Part shown: one piece after another, positions 34,623 through 44,742 of the stretch
How positions within the stretch are numbered: the first letter of the stretch is position 1
How the letters are laid out: the number at the start of each line of letters is the position of its first letter
Origin: Proteiniphilum acetatigenes DSM 18083
GTDB lineage: Bacteria > Bacteroidota > Bacteroidia > Bacteroidales > Dysgonomonadaceae
Length of the DNA: 64,000 bases
Assembly: GCF_000380985.1 (NCBI RefSeq)
Contig: NZ_KB905695.1
Location: forward strand, 248,001 to 312,000
Direction of reading: 5' to 3'
Notes under the pieces: generated by a model
Database searches by the model: none
What the model saw: only the letters and a program-made list of their open reading frames with translations
What the model was told of the DNA's origin: nothing
Translations under genes and position numbers: made by a program

Positions 34623-36728
34623 ATGAAAGAAAAGCTGTTCATATCCCTTCTGGCATGTGTTCTCTGCGTGACGGCCACCTATTCGCAGGCGCGCATTATT
34701 CTGCCCGATTCATCGCAGATCACAACGAATCCTGATTCACTGGATCTTCTTCCCCGGCAGATTCCGGAACGTAACGGGCAGGAGTTGGATTCGACGTCAC
34801 CCCGACAGGCATCGCACCTCGATCACCTGATACACGATCATGGGGCAGAGGCCGATTCACTTCGTCGGCTGGCACAAATGACTATCTGGAAGATCGATGC
34901 GCGTACCGGTAACCGTCTGCCTGCCGTTTCGGATACATTACTCCATAATTACCAACAGAGCATCCTTCCCGACGGACAATCGGTAGCCATGGGCTTCTTG
35001 GCACCACTGGGATCTCCGGCTTTTTCGAAGATCTTTGCCGACAGGCCAGAAACCGAACAGTTTATATTCAACAATGCTTACTATCTCTATCTGAAAGATC
35101 CGGAAGAGGTATTGTTCGTCAATACACGGGTACCCTATTCCAGATTGAGTTATAATCGTGCTGTTCCTAAACAAACCAGAGAGGAACGCTTTGAGGCACG
35201 CTTGGTCTCTAATTTCGGGAAAAGCCTGAATGTGGGATTAGACGTCGATTTGATCAATGCCCGCGGTTATTACAACTCTCAGGCAGTGAAGCATAATAAT
35301 TTCTCACTCTTTGGAAATTACCTTTCCGACAGGATTGAAGCACATGCTTTTATGAATCTTGGATCTCTGGTCAATGCCGAGAACGGAGGAATAACGGATG
35401 AGCGTTTTATTACGCATCCTGATTCCGTTCAACAGAATTTTACGTCGAGGGATATCCCGGTTAAATTCACCAATACATGGAACTCATTACGCAATAACCG
35501 TTTCTTCTTGTCAGGCAGGTACAATCTGGGGTATGTGGAGACACCGGCCGATTCGTTACACAAAGGGAAAGGACAGTTTGTTCCTGTGGCGAGTATAGGT
35601 TTTTCGTCGCAGTTTACTCAGCAATATCGGCGATTCCTGTCGTATGATACCGCCTTTGTGAATGTGGATGGTGTAGATATGCACCGGATAGACCAGTTTT
35701 ATCCCAATCGGTTCTATGAGGGGGCTGTGGATGACAGTATCCGTTTCTCATCAATGAAGAACACTGTTTCTGTGGGTCTGCGGGAAGGATTCAAAGAGTG
35801 GGTGAAATTCGGGCTGACCGCTTTTCTGGAACATGACCTGCGGAATTATTCCATGAGGGACAGTGTGGGACGCGGAATGATGCGGCACCGTGAAAGTGCC
35901 GTTACCATAGGAGGTGTACTGAATAAACAGCAGGGCGATAATCTTCTGTTTAATATCCGTGCCGATCTGGGGATATTGGGAGCGAACCTGGGTGAATTCA
36001 GGGCGATGGGTGATGTGGAGACCGGTTTTGATATTGCCGGAAAACGGACTACTCTTTCTGCGCATGCCTACATTAAAAACTTAAAACCTAAATATCTGGA
36101 AGAGAATTATTACTCAAAATATTTCCGTTGGAACCATAATTTTGGTGATATTCGCAGGGTCTACGCCGGAGGTAAACTACATATACCGTTTACAAATACT
36201 ACATTAAGTGCAGGAGTAGAGAACCTGCAGAATTTCATTTATTATAACAGTGAGAGGCAGATTGCCCAGGAGAGCGGCAATGTGCAACTGGTGACCGCGC
36301 GTATAGAGCAGAACCTGCGTTTTGGCATATTCAACTGGGATAATCAGGTGGTTTACCAGACTTCGAGTAATCAGGAAGTAATCCCTGTGCCTAAGCTCAG
36401 TGTTTATTCCAATATGTATCTGAAGACCAAAATTGTGAACGAGCTCACCTTGCAACTGGGAGTGGATGCACATTATCATACAAAGTATTTTATACCTGGT
36501 TATGAGCCGGCTTTGTTGCAATTTTACAATCAGCGTGAGAGAGAGATCGGAAATTATCCTATAGCTACTGCCTATGCCAATATGCACCTGAAACAGACCC
36601 GTTTTTATGTAATGTATTATAATGTGGCCTCACAGTTCATGAATCCAAAAGAATATTTTTCATTACCAGGATATCCGGTCAATCCCGCTATCATCAGGCT
36701 TGGAGTTTCAGTGAATTTACATAATTAA
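34623..36728 (+). CDS. putative outer-membrane porin
   Basis: The product is about 701 residues, with a signal peptide MKEKLFISLLACVLCVTATYSQ. Residues 20-110 are Ser/Asp/Pro-rich. The remainder alternates amphipathic strands (ARLVSNFGKSLNVGLDVDLI, RFFLSGRYNLGYVE, LTLQLGVDAHYHTKYFI) and ends SVNLHN, consistent with a beta-barrel. It fits the Bacteroidetes putative porin family. I chose the ATG at 34623 over the in-frame ATG at 34593, since the signal peptide starts there. The solute-binding protein gene follows after 11 bases, hinting at joint uptake. Confidence 0.8.
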   Translation: MKEKLFISLLACVLCVTATYSQARIILPDSSQITTNPDSLDLLPRQIPERNGQELDSTSPRQASHLDHLIHDHGAEADSLRRLAQMTIWKIDARTGNRLPAVSDTLLHNYQQSILPDGQSVAMGFLAPLGSPAFSKIFADRPETEQFIFNNAYYLYLKDPEEVLFVNTRVPYSRLSYNRAVPKQTREERFEARLVSNFGKSLNVGLDVDLINARGYYNSQAVKHNNFSLFGNYLSDRIEAHAFMNLGSLVNAENGGITDERFITHPDSVQQNFTSRDIPVKFTNTWNSLRNNRFFLSGRYNLGYVETPADSLHKGKGQFVPVASIGFSSQFTQQYRRFLSYDTAFVNVDGVDMHRIDQFYPNRFYEGAVDDSIRFSSMKNTVSVGLREGFKEWVKFGLTAFLEHDLRNYSMRDSVGRGMMRHRESAVTIGGVLNKQQGDNLLFNIRADLGILGANLGEFRAMGDVETGFDIAGKRTTLSAHAYIKNLKPKYLEENYYSKYFRWNHNFGDIRRVYAGGKLHIPFTNTTLSAGVENLQNFIYYNSERQIAQESGNVQLVTARIEQNLRFGIFNWDNQVVYQTSSNQEVIPVPKLSVYSNMYLKTKIVNELTLQLGVDAHYHTKYFIPGYEPALLQFYNQREREIGNYPIATAYANMHLKQTRFYVMYYNVASQFMNPKEYFSLPGYPVNPAIIRLGVSVNLHN

Positions 36729-36739
36729 TCTTTTACAGT

Positions 36740-37567
36740 TTGCAGTCCCGAAAACGTTTACATCTCTATCTTCTCTTGCTGGTAGCCGCTGTAGTGGTGA
36801 TGATACTGCTCAGGACGGGTATGAAAACCTCCCGGAACATTCTTTCGGCTCCGCGCGATTATAATGAGATAATAGCATCTGGTGAATTGAATGTAGTGAC
36901 AGACTACAATAGTATCGGATTGTATGTTTCAGGAGATTCGTTACAGGGTTTTCAACGGGAGATGATTCTGGCACTTGAGAAAGAATGGGGGATAAAAGTG
37001 AATCTCTTTCTAGAGAACAGTCTTGATGAGAATCTGGAAGGGCTGCAGACAATGCGCTACGACTTGGTCGCCCGTAATATCCCGGTCAATATACAATTGA
37101 AAGACACCTTTGCCTTTACCAATCCTATCACGCTGAACAAGCAGGTGCTGGTACAACGGAAGCAGGAGTATAACGACAGTTTGGAACCGATTCGCCAACA
37201 TCTTGACCTGGCCGGAAAAACCATTCATGTAGCAGGGGAGTCACCTGCTATCCTACGACTCAAGAATCTTTCCCATGAGATAGGAGATACTATTTTTATT
37301 GTGGAAGATACTACCTATGAAACGGAACAGTTGGTGATAATGGTAGCGTCGGGCGATATAGACTTTACAGTATGCGATGAGAAAATGGCCATGCGTCTGG
37401 CCAAGGTCCTGCCGGAGATAGATATTGAGACTGATATCAGTTTCACGCAATTGGAATCATGGGCACTACGAAAAGATTCTCCCGTACTGCTGGACAGCCT
37501 TAACCGTTGGCTCGACCGGTTTAAAGCAACAGCAACATTCAGGCAGATATACCGGAAATATTACTAA
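36740..37567 (+). CDS. periplasmic solute-binding protein, SBP_3 / MltF N-domain type
   Basis: A 275-residue protein anchored by one N-terminal helix (LHLYLLLLVAAVVVMILL). The rest is a two-lobed family 3 solute-binding fold: ELNVVTDYNSIGLYVSGDSLQGFQREMI, then YDLVARNIPVN, then the second-lobe segment GKTIHVAGESPAILRLKNL. No lytic transglycosylase domain follows, so it is not full-length MltF. The start is a TTG at 36740; no ATG keeps the membrane anchor. It is co-transcribed with the porin and ends before a strong terminator. Confidence 0.8.
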   Translation: MQSRKRLHLYLLLLVAAVVVMILLRTGMKTSRNILSAPRDYNEIIASGELNVVTDYNSIGLYVSGDSLQGFQREMILALEKEWGIKVNLFLENSLDENLEGLQTMRYDLVARNIPVNIQLKDTFAFTNPITLNKQVLVQRKQEYNDSLEPIRQHLDLAGKTIHVAGESPAILRLKNLSHEIGDTIFIVEDTTYETEQLVIMVASGDIDFTVCDEKMAMRLAKVLPEIDIETDISFTQLESWALRKDSPVLLDSLNRWLDRFKATATFRQIYRKYY

Positions 37568-37573
37568 CCCCAA

Positions 37574-37604
37574 AAAAGCCGCCCCATTGTATAAGGCGGC
37601 TTTT
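37574..37604 (+). terminator. intrinsic terminator of the porin operon
   Basis: AAAAGCCGCC pairs with GGCGGCTTTT around an 11-base loop. The A and T runs on both sides could also serve the convergent gene. Confidence 0.85.
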
Positions 37605-37690
37605 CAATTTTACCCGTAGTTATTCAATCGATTCAATGAAGGCTCATATGCCAGTTGTCAGATTCCTCTTGTGAAGGTTATCATTCAACT

Positions 37691-38143
37691 TCAACGAGGC
37701 CCCCGTCTTCCTTCGCGGTTTGAACTACGCATCTCTTTCTGGCGGTCGGCACGATATTGCTTCCACTGCTCCATCTTTTCCTTTCCGATAATAGCTTCCA
37801 GTTCGGCATCGTTTTCGGCCACCTCTTTTTCACGTAATGCCTGCATCTCTTCGCGACGTTTGGTGCGATCCTGCATCTGCTCATCTCTCTTTGCTCTCTG
37901 TTCAGCAACCTGCTCAGCCCGTTTGGCATCCTGTTGTTCAAATAAAGCCTGCACTTTCGCTTTCTCGTCAGCAGTCAGTCCCAATTGCTTTTCCATATTG
38001 TCGGCACGTTCCTTCGCTGTCCATCTCATACCGCTACGGGTATCCTGCCTGTTGTCCCTTCTATTTCTTGTGTTATCCTGAGCCTCAAGGGTAAAACTCA
38101 AGGTGAATATGGCAACCAGCGCCATGAATACAATCTTCTTCAT
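37691..38143 (-). CDS. DUF4890-type exported charged coiled-coil protein
   Basis: A 150-residue protein with a signal peptide (MKKIVFMALVAIFTLSFTLEAQ). It is then almost entirely charged helix: MRWTAKERADNMEKQLGLTADEKAKVQALFEQQ, a long Glu/Arg/Lys-rich coiled coil, and a basic tail (NREGRRGPR). The pattern LGLTADEKAKVQALFEQ resembles Spy/CpxP-type LTxxQ periplasmic chaperones. Stress-linked chaperone function is plausible but unproven. It is a single gene converging on the porin operon. Confidence 0.75.
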   Translation of the reverse strand: MKKIVFMALVAIFTLSFTLEAQDNTRNRRDNRQDTRSGMRWTAKERADNMEKQLGLTADEKAKVQALFEQQDAKRAEQVAEQRAKRDEQMQDRTKRREEMQALREKEVAENDAELEAIIGKEKMEQWKQYRADRQKEMRSSNREGRRGPR

Positions 38144-38465
38144 AATACATACATTTTAAAAAGTGAATAAAAATATGATCTGCTCTTATGACCTCCGAAG
38201 GTAAGCAAAAGTTTAAAGGGAAAATATTCTTTTTTGCTATTTAAATGTCATATATTCAGTGTTATATAGATGAGATTAGGCGATTTGTCTATTGAAAAGC
38301 CGGTTTCGTCGACAAAAACAACCTGTTGATCTATTCTCCGATTATTTTCATTTTTTAACCCATTTTTCAGAAATAAGTGTATATTTGAAGAATATATTTG
38401 TAAAGTATTGAATACAGAAACAAACTAATGTATTTTCGGAGTAATATAACTTTAATTCAACGGTT

Positions 38466-38876
38466 GTGGAAAAAAAATATAAAGCAGATAACGGACTTGG
38501 GAATCTTTTCTGGGGAATTGTTTCACTCTTCCTGTTAGGTGTAGTTATTTACAGGTTCAGACATGGTGAGAGAATCTGGATGGATTTTATTTACTTTGCT
38601 TTTGCCATTGTTTTTATTCTGTCGACCACGATAAAGGAGTATGCTGTTACTGAACTGAATTTTCTGGAGATCCGTTTTGTACTGAAATTGTTTTCAAAAA
38701 ACAGAAGAATAGCTATTGGTGATATAATAGGATTGCAAAAAATGAAAAAGAACCAACTACGCATTGACAAGGTACGTGGTTTTGAAGTGCTGAGAGTCAA
38801 TGAGGCGGATATAGATAGCCTGATAGCTGAACTGAAAGAGAGAAACCCGAGGATCAGGATCGCTGGAGAGGAGTAA
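38466..38876 (+). CDS. small membrane protein with PH-like domain, unknown function
   Basis: The 136-residue product starts with GTG at 38466. Two membrane helices occupy about residues 12-30 and 38-56. The remainder (TELNFLEIRFVLKLFSKNRRIAIGDIIGLQKMKKNQLRIDKVRGFEVLRVNEAD) has the strand pattern of bacterial PH-like domains. Its function is unknown. The 322-base gap upstream (38144-38465) shows no gene and no consensus promoter. The stop is seven bases from that of the convergent DUF368 gene. Confidence 0.65.
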   Translation: MEKKYKADNGLGNLFWGIVSLFLLGVVIYRFRHGERIWMDFIYFAFAIVFILSTTIKEYAVTELNFLEIRFVLKLFSKNRRIAIGDIIGLQKMKKNQLRIDKVRGFEVLRVNEADIDSLIAELKERNPRIRIAGEE

Positions 38877-38883
38877 AGCTTGC

Positions 38884-39798
38884 CTAAAACATTTCTTCCC
38901 GCGGATATTTCTCTTCCACTTTACTGAAAAGCCAGGAGGCGACGGTACCTACTATGAAAAGCAAAAGGCTCATGAGCAACGCTCCCCAAAAACTTAACCC
39001 GGCCACGGCAAGTTGTTCAGCAGTGAATGCCGGGAAAACTACTGTAGGGAAAATGGCCAGTGAAGAGCCGACCACCATTCCCAGAATGAAGTGGTACATG
39101 CCGGAGTAATATTTCCGAAAAAGCCAGGAAGCCAGTTTGGCAAAGAGCAGTACACAGACAATAAACCCGATAATCAGCGGAATAATGACACCAAAATCAA
39201 AATCTTTAATACCGATAGCCATCTTGTCGTAAAGGCCGAAATAGATAAGGAAATTGGAAGGGCTCATCCCCGGGACAATCAGTCCCAGCCCCATCAGTAA
39301 CCCTGATCCGAGCCATACCATGAGGTTGGGTGTTACTTCGGTAAGTTGTTGCCCGCCGACTAACATCAGCGCAAAAATGGCGATCGTGGTAACAATAAGA
39401 ATACCAATATCTGACGATTTTCTTCCCTGTTTCCCGGCTGTTTTATAGAGAGAAGGAAAAGTTCCTGCCACAAATCCCACGAAAAGAGAGACAAACAGCG
39501 CGGCATATTTGCCGAAAGCCTTTTCTACCACTACGGCAAAGAGAACGATACCGATAGCGGCGCCGATTGCCACAGGAAGGAAGTAAAGTGCATTTTTCAG
39601 AAATTTTCGCCGGATATTGGCAAGAAACCGGATCAGCGGATCATAGATGCCGAAGATAACAGCTAATACTCCACCCGATAGTCCGGGAAGGATAAATCCG
39701 ATCCCTACGAGGGCTCCTTTCAGAAGACGGATAAACCAGTCTGCTACGGGGTTAATCTGCTTTGGTTCTCTTACAATCCCGGTCTCTTGTTCCTTCAT
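38884..39798 (-). CDS. DUF368 family membrane protein
   Basis: A 304-residue integral membrane protein with about nine hydrophobic segments. The family signature FILPGLSGGVLAVIFGIYDPLI is near residue 40, and the internal repeat counterpart GLIVPGMSPSNFLIYFGLYDKM near residue 175. Some DUF368 proteins have been linked to polyprenyl-phosphate translocation across the membrane, so a role in carrier-lipid recycling is possible here. A -7 box lies about 100 bases upstream. Confidence 0.88.
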   Translation of the reverse strand: MKEQETGIVREPKQINPVADWFIRLLKGALVGIGFILPGLSGGVLAVIFGIYDPLIRFLANIRRKFLKNALYFLPVAIGAAIGIVLFAVVVEKAFGKYAALFVSLFVGFVAGTFPSLYKTAGKQGRKSSDIGILIVTTIAIFALMLVGGQQLTEVTPNLMVWLGSGLLMGLGLIVPGMSPSNFLIYFGLYDKMAIGIKDFDFGVIIPLIIGFIVCVLLFAKLASWLFRKYYSGMYHFILGMVVGSSLAIFPTVVFPAFTAEQLAVAGLSFWGALLMSLLLFIVGTVASWLFSKVEEKYPREEMF

Positions 39799-39899
39799 TA
39801 TTCCCTGTTATATGTATGGTTTTTTTCTTTAAGTCATTTTCACGCCACAGTAGAAAGTAAATTATTTGCCTCCTGCTTACTCGTTACATGAAATAATTG

Positions 39900-39907
39900 C
39901 AAAGATA
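39900..39907 (-). promoter_or_regulatory. -7 promoter box of the DUF368 gene
   Basis: The minus strand reads TATCTTTG, fitting TAnnTTTG. Confidence 0.5.
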
Positions 39908-39954
39908 TAATATTTATATGTTTTGAGCACCTTAAGATGCCGAATAGATCACGC

Positions 39955-40731
39955 TCAAACTGAAAAATAGGATTCCAGTTCTTTCAACGTATTTTCGCTT
40001 GTCCGGATATCTCTCACAACATTCCCTTTTTCAAGTACCACAATACGGTCGCATACTTCCGTTACATGGTTGAGATCGTGGCTTGAAATCAGCATTGTCA
40101 TTTTTTTTGTGATTTTTAATTCATTGAGCATCCGCCTCAGCCGGATTTGGGAAGAGGGATCGAGTGCCGTAAACGGTTCGTCCAGGATCAATATCTGCGG
40201 GTCACTGATGAGTGCCGCAGCGATACCCGTTTTCTTCTGGTTTCCTTTCGAGAGATCACGGATCAGTTTCCCGGAACCCAGTATCTCCCCGTTAAAGAAC
40301 TCTTTCATCGTTTCCAGGAACAGGGCTATATCACCTTCCGATTTATTATATACTTTCCCCGTGAAGGTAAAATACTCTTCGGGGGTGAGGAAGTCGATCA
40401 GGAAACTCTCATCGAGAAACGATCCCACTTTTGATTTCCATTCGTCGCGGCGGGCTACTTTCTCACTATCGACTTTCACCTCGCCTGAAGAAGCTTCGAT
40501 CAGGTCGAGGATCAGCCGAAAAAAGGTGGTTTTTCCTGCACCGTTATTTCCTACCAGCCCGAAACTTTCCCCATTGCCAATCCCCATGAATGGAATGTCA
40601 AGCACAGTGACGCCTTGATATATCTTCTTCAGGTTTGTCGCTGTGATAATTTCCTTAATCTCATTTACAGATTGTGGTATAGGCGGCGGTGCGTCGGAGA
40701 GATCTATCGATCTGTTTTCATAATCTTGCAT
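39955..40731 (-). CDS. ABC transporter ATP-binding protein (DUF5687 partner)
   Basis: A 258-residue ATPase with Walker A GNNGAGKTTFFRL, a signature of DLSKGNQKKTGIAAAL in place of LSGGQ, Walker B ILILDEPFTALDPS and the switch His in ISSHDLNHVTEVCDR. An unusual Pro-rich N-terminal extension (SDAPPPIPQS) precedes the domain. It follows the DUF5687 permease by 70 bases, the standard pairing in Bacteroidetes. The substrate is unknown. Confidence 0.88.
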   Translation of the reverse strand: MQDYENRSIDLSDAPPPIPQSVNEIKEIITATNLKKIYQGVTVLDIPFMGIGNGESFGLVGNNGAGKTTFFRLILDLIEASSGEVKVDSEKVARRDEWKSKVGSFLDESFLIDFLTPEEYFTFTGKVYNKSEGDIALFLETMKEFFNGEILGSGKLIRDLSKGNQKKTGIAAALISDPQILILDEPFTALDPSSQIRLRRMLNELKITKKMTMLISSHDLNHVTEVCDRIVVLEKGNVVRDIRTSENTLKELESYFSV

Positions 40732-40801
40732 ATATCTTGTACTTTATTGGTTTCTTTATCTTTTGTTGAAATCATTTAAACGGGACGGAAAATGTCGGGG
40801 T

Positions 40802-42283
40802 TTATTCCTTTTTCCTGAATCCGGTGCAAAGGGCGTACTTCCTTCTCAGAAACTGCTGCTCTATTACTTTCAGGAGTGTTTCGCGGAAAAGGATACCTGC
40901 GAAACCCATCAGGGCGATAATAATCAATGCTATATGGGCTGCCGAGAACAGGTCGAACAGGATAACCAGTGCGATGGGAATGATAACCAGGGGAATCATT
41001 ACTATAAAGTTTTTGTAGCTTACCCCCTGCATATTCATTGAAGAACCTCTGGAAAGTTCCAATCGTTTAGTATTGAAAGTAGCTCCAAAAAGATAGACAT
41101 AGATATTCACTCCTATGTTGTACACCAGTGCCACCAGATGATAAATAATAATCTCTCTTCCAAAGAAGAAATAGGGAGTGGTGGCAATAAATGAAGCGAT
41201 GCATAATGCCAGCATCAGATAATAATTGGCCCTGATATAGGTATGCGTGTCTATATCCCTTGTCATCAGGAAATCGAAATGGGCGCCGTCCCAGTTGATG
41301 ATCCATTGTCCGAACATCAGCATTCCTACCCCGGTAACAAAAATAGCGACAAACAGCATCCATCCGGGACTGTTATTGTATACCTCGCTTGGGTAAAATA
41401 TGAGTCCGTACAACAGAAAGAAGATTGCCGTATAGAGCGTTTTTTTCGTCCGTTTGTGACGAAGCACCAGTCTTATTTCCAGTGAAATGATTTCTCCGAT
41501 CTTCCCGAACCGTTCCATAAAAGTGAATCTTCTGGATTCGGCTTCTTTCTTTTTTATTTTTCTGTCGAAATTTTCGGGATAATAGTTTTTTGCAAAATAG
41601 CGCTTATTAAGAAAAAATGCCAATAAGCTGAGCAATAGTACAAAAATCCATACAAAAGAATTACCAAAGAGAAAACCAAAAAGATGCTGTGATAATTGAA
41701 ACAGGGAGAAAATTTTGAAATATTCCAACCCTGCCAGTATAGCACCTATCATCAGAAATACAATTGTTCCCACGAGGATATTGTTGAATTTTCGTTTCAA
41801 CAGGGGAGCGAGCAGGGTGTTGAACCAGACCAGGAAGATTACAATAAACAGAAACCTGAAAGCGCCGCCTGTCCCGTAAGCCGGATATATTCCGGTAATG
41901 GCAAAAGGGATAGCAAAACATAACGTGATATAATTCAGCGGATTGAGCAATGGTTTCAACAGGAGATAGTTGACCAGAGTCTCCCTTTTGATGGGTAATA
42001 CCTGGTAATTTTCTATGTTCAAAGTACTTAGCGGCTGCATCAGATAACGGGCCATAAGCAGGGCTATCACAGCATATATCATTATGCTGCTGAATGTTGC
42101 AGCGGCATCTTGCTGAGGAGCAATTTCTTCCAGCAGCTTGGGAAACATAAATCCCATCATCACAAGGATTACTACAAAGTAAAGCACTGTGAGTCCCATA
42201 AAGATGTTGACTATCAGGTTTTTGTAATATCCGGGTGACCGGATGCTTTTTAACCAGTAGTGCTTGAAAAGAGTTGTGTACAT
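40802..42283 (-). CDS. DUF5687 family ABC permease-like membrane protein
   Basis: The 493-residue protein has at least ten hydrophobic segments and the family opening YTTLFKHYWLKSIRSPGYYKN. The middle (KNYYPENFDRKIKKKEAESRRFTFMERFG) is a charged cytosolic loop between two membrane halves. It precedes an ABC ATPase in the same operon, so it is likely the transporter's membrane part. It starts four bases after the YcxB-like gene. Confidence 0.85.
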   Translation of the reverse strand: MYTTLFKHYWLKSIRSPGYYKNLIVNIFMGLTVLYFVVILVMMGFMFPKLLEEIAPQQDAAATFSSIMIYAVIALLMARYLMQPLSTLNIENYQVLPIKRETLVNYLLLKPLLNPLNYITLCFAIPFAITGIYPAYGTGGAFRFLFIVIFLVWFNTLLAPLLKRKFNNILVGTIVFLMIGAILAGLEYFKIFSLFQLSQHLFGFLFGNSFVWIFVLLLSLLAFFLNKRYFAKNYYPENFDRKIKKKEAESRRFTFMERFGKIGEIISLEIRLVLRHKRTKKTLYTAIFFLLYGLIFYPSEVYNNSPGWMLFVAIFVTGVGMLMFGQWIINWDGAHFDFLMTRDIDTHTYIRANYYLMLALCIASFIATTPYFFFGREIIIYHLVALVYNIGVNIYVYLFGATFNTKRLELSRGSSMNMQGVSYKNFIVMIPLVIIPIALVILFDLFSAAHIALIIIALMGFAGILFRETLLKVIEQQFLRRKYALCTGFRKKE

Positions 42284-42287
42284 TGTC

Positions 42288-42827
42288 TTAAGGTGCTATA
42301 TATTTTAGTTTATGCTCCAATAATTCGAGCGTTTGATGGTATTTCTCAGGGCCGTCATTCTCTTTATTTATGATTAATCCTCCTGCAATATAATTTTTGG
42401 GAATTAAGATGATATGTTCTTTATATATTGTATAGTATTTGAATGCAGACCATTTGAGGGTTATACCGGACTGAAAATCACGTATATTAACAGACTCTTC
42501 CGATATTTCAATAATGTATTCGGAATCTGCTTTTTTGTATTCGTCGGCCATCTCTTGTATTCTTTTATTTTGTTTTCTCCAGGAAAAAAACATTTCTATC
42601 GTACTTAATATCACCAGACAAAAGAGGCAAATACCTATAAAAATATAGGGATTTCGCATCTCGTCACGAACTCCGACGAATATTCCGAGTCCTACGAAAA
42701 TAACAGACATCCCCAGCCAGCGTATTAGCTGTTTTTTCCTTTTGTTCCAGATATAATGCCAGAAAACCCGATTGGAGTGTATAAAAGTTTCCATATTAAA
42801 GGGGGAGTCGAGCTTTATTGTTTCCAT
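42288..42827 (-). CDS. YcxB-like membrane protein, unknown function
   Basis: A 179-residue protein with two membrane helices (about 36-52 and 62-80). They are followed by a PH-like C-terminal domain: EYIIEISEESVNIRDFQSGITLKWSAFKYYTIYKEHIILIPKNY, the pattern of the YcxB family. It is first in the operon with DUF5687 and the ABC ATPase. The 226-base gap upstream (42828-43053) shows nothing convincing. Confidence 0.65.
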   Translation of the reverse strand: METIKLDSPFNMETFIHSNRVFWHYIWNKRKKQLIRWLGMSVIFVGLGIFVGVRDEMRNPYIFIGICLFCLVILSTIEMFFSWRKQNKRIQEMADEYKKADSEYIIEISEESVNIRDFQSGITLKWSAFKYYTIYKEHIILIPKNYIAGGLIINKENDGPEKYHQTLELLEHKLKYIAP

Positions 42828-43053
42828 ACTTATTGTTTGATTATATCAGTATGTCGAAATATTTAGAAATTGTTTAGAAACTATTTAAATTTCTTACGAA
42901 AGAAGTAAATAGAAAATGTTCGCTTTCAAAAGTTCCTTTTTGCATATTTCTTCCTCTTATTTGGCTCAAATACCTGCTATGATCGCCAAAACAAGAAAGA
43001 TTTTTCCCGTAAATAATTCTTTTTTGAATGGCGAAACAAATTCAAATAGTCTC

Positions 43054-44592
43054 TTATTTTTTTCCGAAAAACGCCCCGAAAATACTGCGGGTGATGGTTC
43101 TTCCCAGTTCATTACTGATTTGTCGTTGTGTGCTTTTTCCTACCTGGGTGAGGATATCACCCAGAAAACCCTGATCGGCCTTCCGTTGCCGTGCTGCTGC
43201 ACGCTTTGCTCTCTCTTCTTCGAGTGCAGCCTTCTGTGCTTCTTTCAGCTGACGGATACGCTCTTTTTCCTCTGCGGCGAGACGTCGTTCTTCTTCAAGT
43301 AACTCCTGTTTTTTTGACAATATTTCAAAGGCCGATTCCCGGTCGATCAGTTTTTCGTATACTCCGTAAATCAGAGAGCTGCGTATCAGTTGATCTCTTT
43401 CACCAACCGTTATTGGCCCTATCTGTCCCTGCGGCGGGAGTATATTGGCACGCTCAACCATTTGCGGAGCCCCTTTTTCGTCAAGAAACGAGACGAGCGC
43501 CTCCCCTGTGTTGAGCTGAGTAATAGCATCACCGGTATCGAATGCGGGATTGGCACGGAAGGTATTGGCTGCGACTCTTACTGCTTTCTGGTCGTTTGGC
43601 GTGTAGGCGCGCAACGCATGCTGTACACGGTTCCCGAGCTGGCCAAGGATACTTTGAGGAATATCTGCCGGATTTTGGGTACAGAAATAAATACCCACGC
43701 CTTTGGAACGGATCAGGCGGACGATCTGCTCTACTTTTTCGAGTAGTGAGGCAGGCATATCATTGAACAGCAGGTGTGCTTCATCGAAGAAAAAGACCAG
43801 TTTGGGCTTTTCCAGGTCACCCACCTCGGGAAGTGTTTCATATAAGTCGTCGAGTAACCACAACAGGAAAGTGGTATATACCCGTGGTGATCTCATCAAC
43901 TTGTCGGCAGCGAGGATATTAATTACCCCTTTTCCTTGTTCGGTTTGGATAAAATCGGTGATCTCCAGATCCGGTTCGCCGAAGAATTTATCGGCTCCTT
44001 CGTTTTCGAGCCGGATCAATCCCCGTTGAATAGCGCCGATACTTGCCGGGGAAATGTTGCCGTACCGGGTGGTAAACTGCGTCCGGTTATCGCCCACATA
44101 TTGCAACATCTTCTGCAAGTCTTTGAGGTCGATCAGCAGCAGGTCATTATCGTCGGCAATCCGGAAGGCCATGGAGAGAATGGCTCCCTGTGTTTCGTTC
44201 AGATCCAGCAAACGTTCCAACAGCAGCGGCCCCATGGAGGTGACGGTAGTGCGTACCGGATGCCCTTGTTCGCCGAATACGTCCCAAAATCGTACAGGAA
44301 ACGGCTTGTATTCGAATCCTTTTTCAGGCAGGTTATATTGATCAACCCGTTTTGCAACACTCTCCTTGTTACCTCCTGTCTTTGCCACTCCGGACAAATC
44401 GCCTTTCATATCGGCAGCAAACACGGGCACTCCCATATCACTGAATGTTTCGGACAATGTTTGCAGGGTGACTGTCTTTCCGGTACCGGTCGCGCCGGTA
44501 ATAAGGCCATGGCGGTTTGCCATCCTGGGTACAAGGCATACTTCCGCACTATCGTTAATGGCTATAAAAGCGCGTTTGCTGTTATCGAACAT
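43054..44592 (-). CDS. HerA-like ATPase / DUF853 (YjgR) family
   Basis: A 512-residue P-loop ATPase. It has Walker [17 protein letters not shown] near residue 35, DMKGDLSG, a Walker [15 protein letters not shown] near residue 270, and [27 protein letters not shown] in the sensor region. The C-terminal 90 residues are a charged coiled coil with Ala/Arg/Glu runs. YjgR proteins lack a NurA nuclease partner and their role is unknown; none is seen here. Its own -7 box lies about 30 bases upstream. Confidence 0.9.
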   Translation of the reverse strand: MFDNSKRAFIAINDSAEVCLVPRMANRHGLITGATGTGKTVTLQTLSETFSDMGVPVFAADMKGDLSGVAKTGGNKESVAKRVDQYNLPEKGFEYKPFPVRFWDVFGEQGHPVRTTVTSMGPLLLERLLDLNETQGAILSMAFRIADDNDLLLIDLKDLQKMLQYVGDNRTQFTTRYGNISPASIGAIQRGLIRLENEGADKFFGEPDLEITDFIQTEQGKGVINILAADKLMRSPRVYTTFLLWLLDDLYETLPEVGDLEKPKLVFFFDEAHLLFNDMPASLLEKVEQIVRLIRSKGVGIYFCTQNPADIPQSILGQLGNRVQHALRAYTPNDQKAVRVAANTFRANPAFDTGDAITQLNTGEALVSFLDEKGAPQMVERANILPPQGQIGPITVGERDQLIRSSLIYGVYEKLIDRESAFEILSKKQELLEEERRLAAEEKERIRQLKEAQKAALEEERAKRAAARQRKADQGFLGDILTQVGKSTQRQISNELGRTITRSIFGAFFGKK

Positions 44593-44622
44593 ATTAAACG
44601 ATTATTAAATTTGTAAGTTGCG

Positions 44623-44630
44623 CAAAGTTA
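44623..44630 (-). promoter_or_regulatory. -7 promoter box of the HerA-like gene
   Basis: The minus strand reads TAACTTTG, fitting TAnnTTTG. Confidence 0.5.
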
Positions 44631-44742
44631 ACGAAATAATTGAAATGGAAAACTGAATTATGATATTGAGTTAAATTTTTTGTGTTGCAAAAAATATCAT
44701 ATACCTTTATATCATTTATAACAGATTAAAAGTAATATACCC

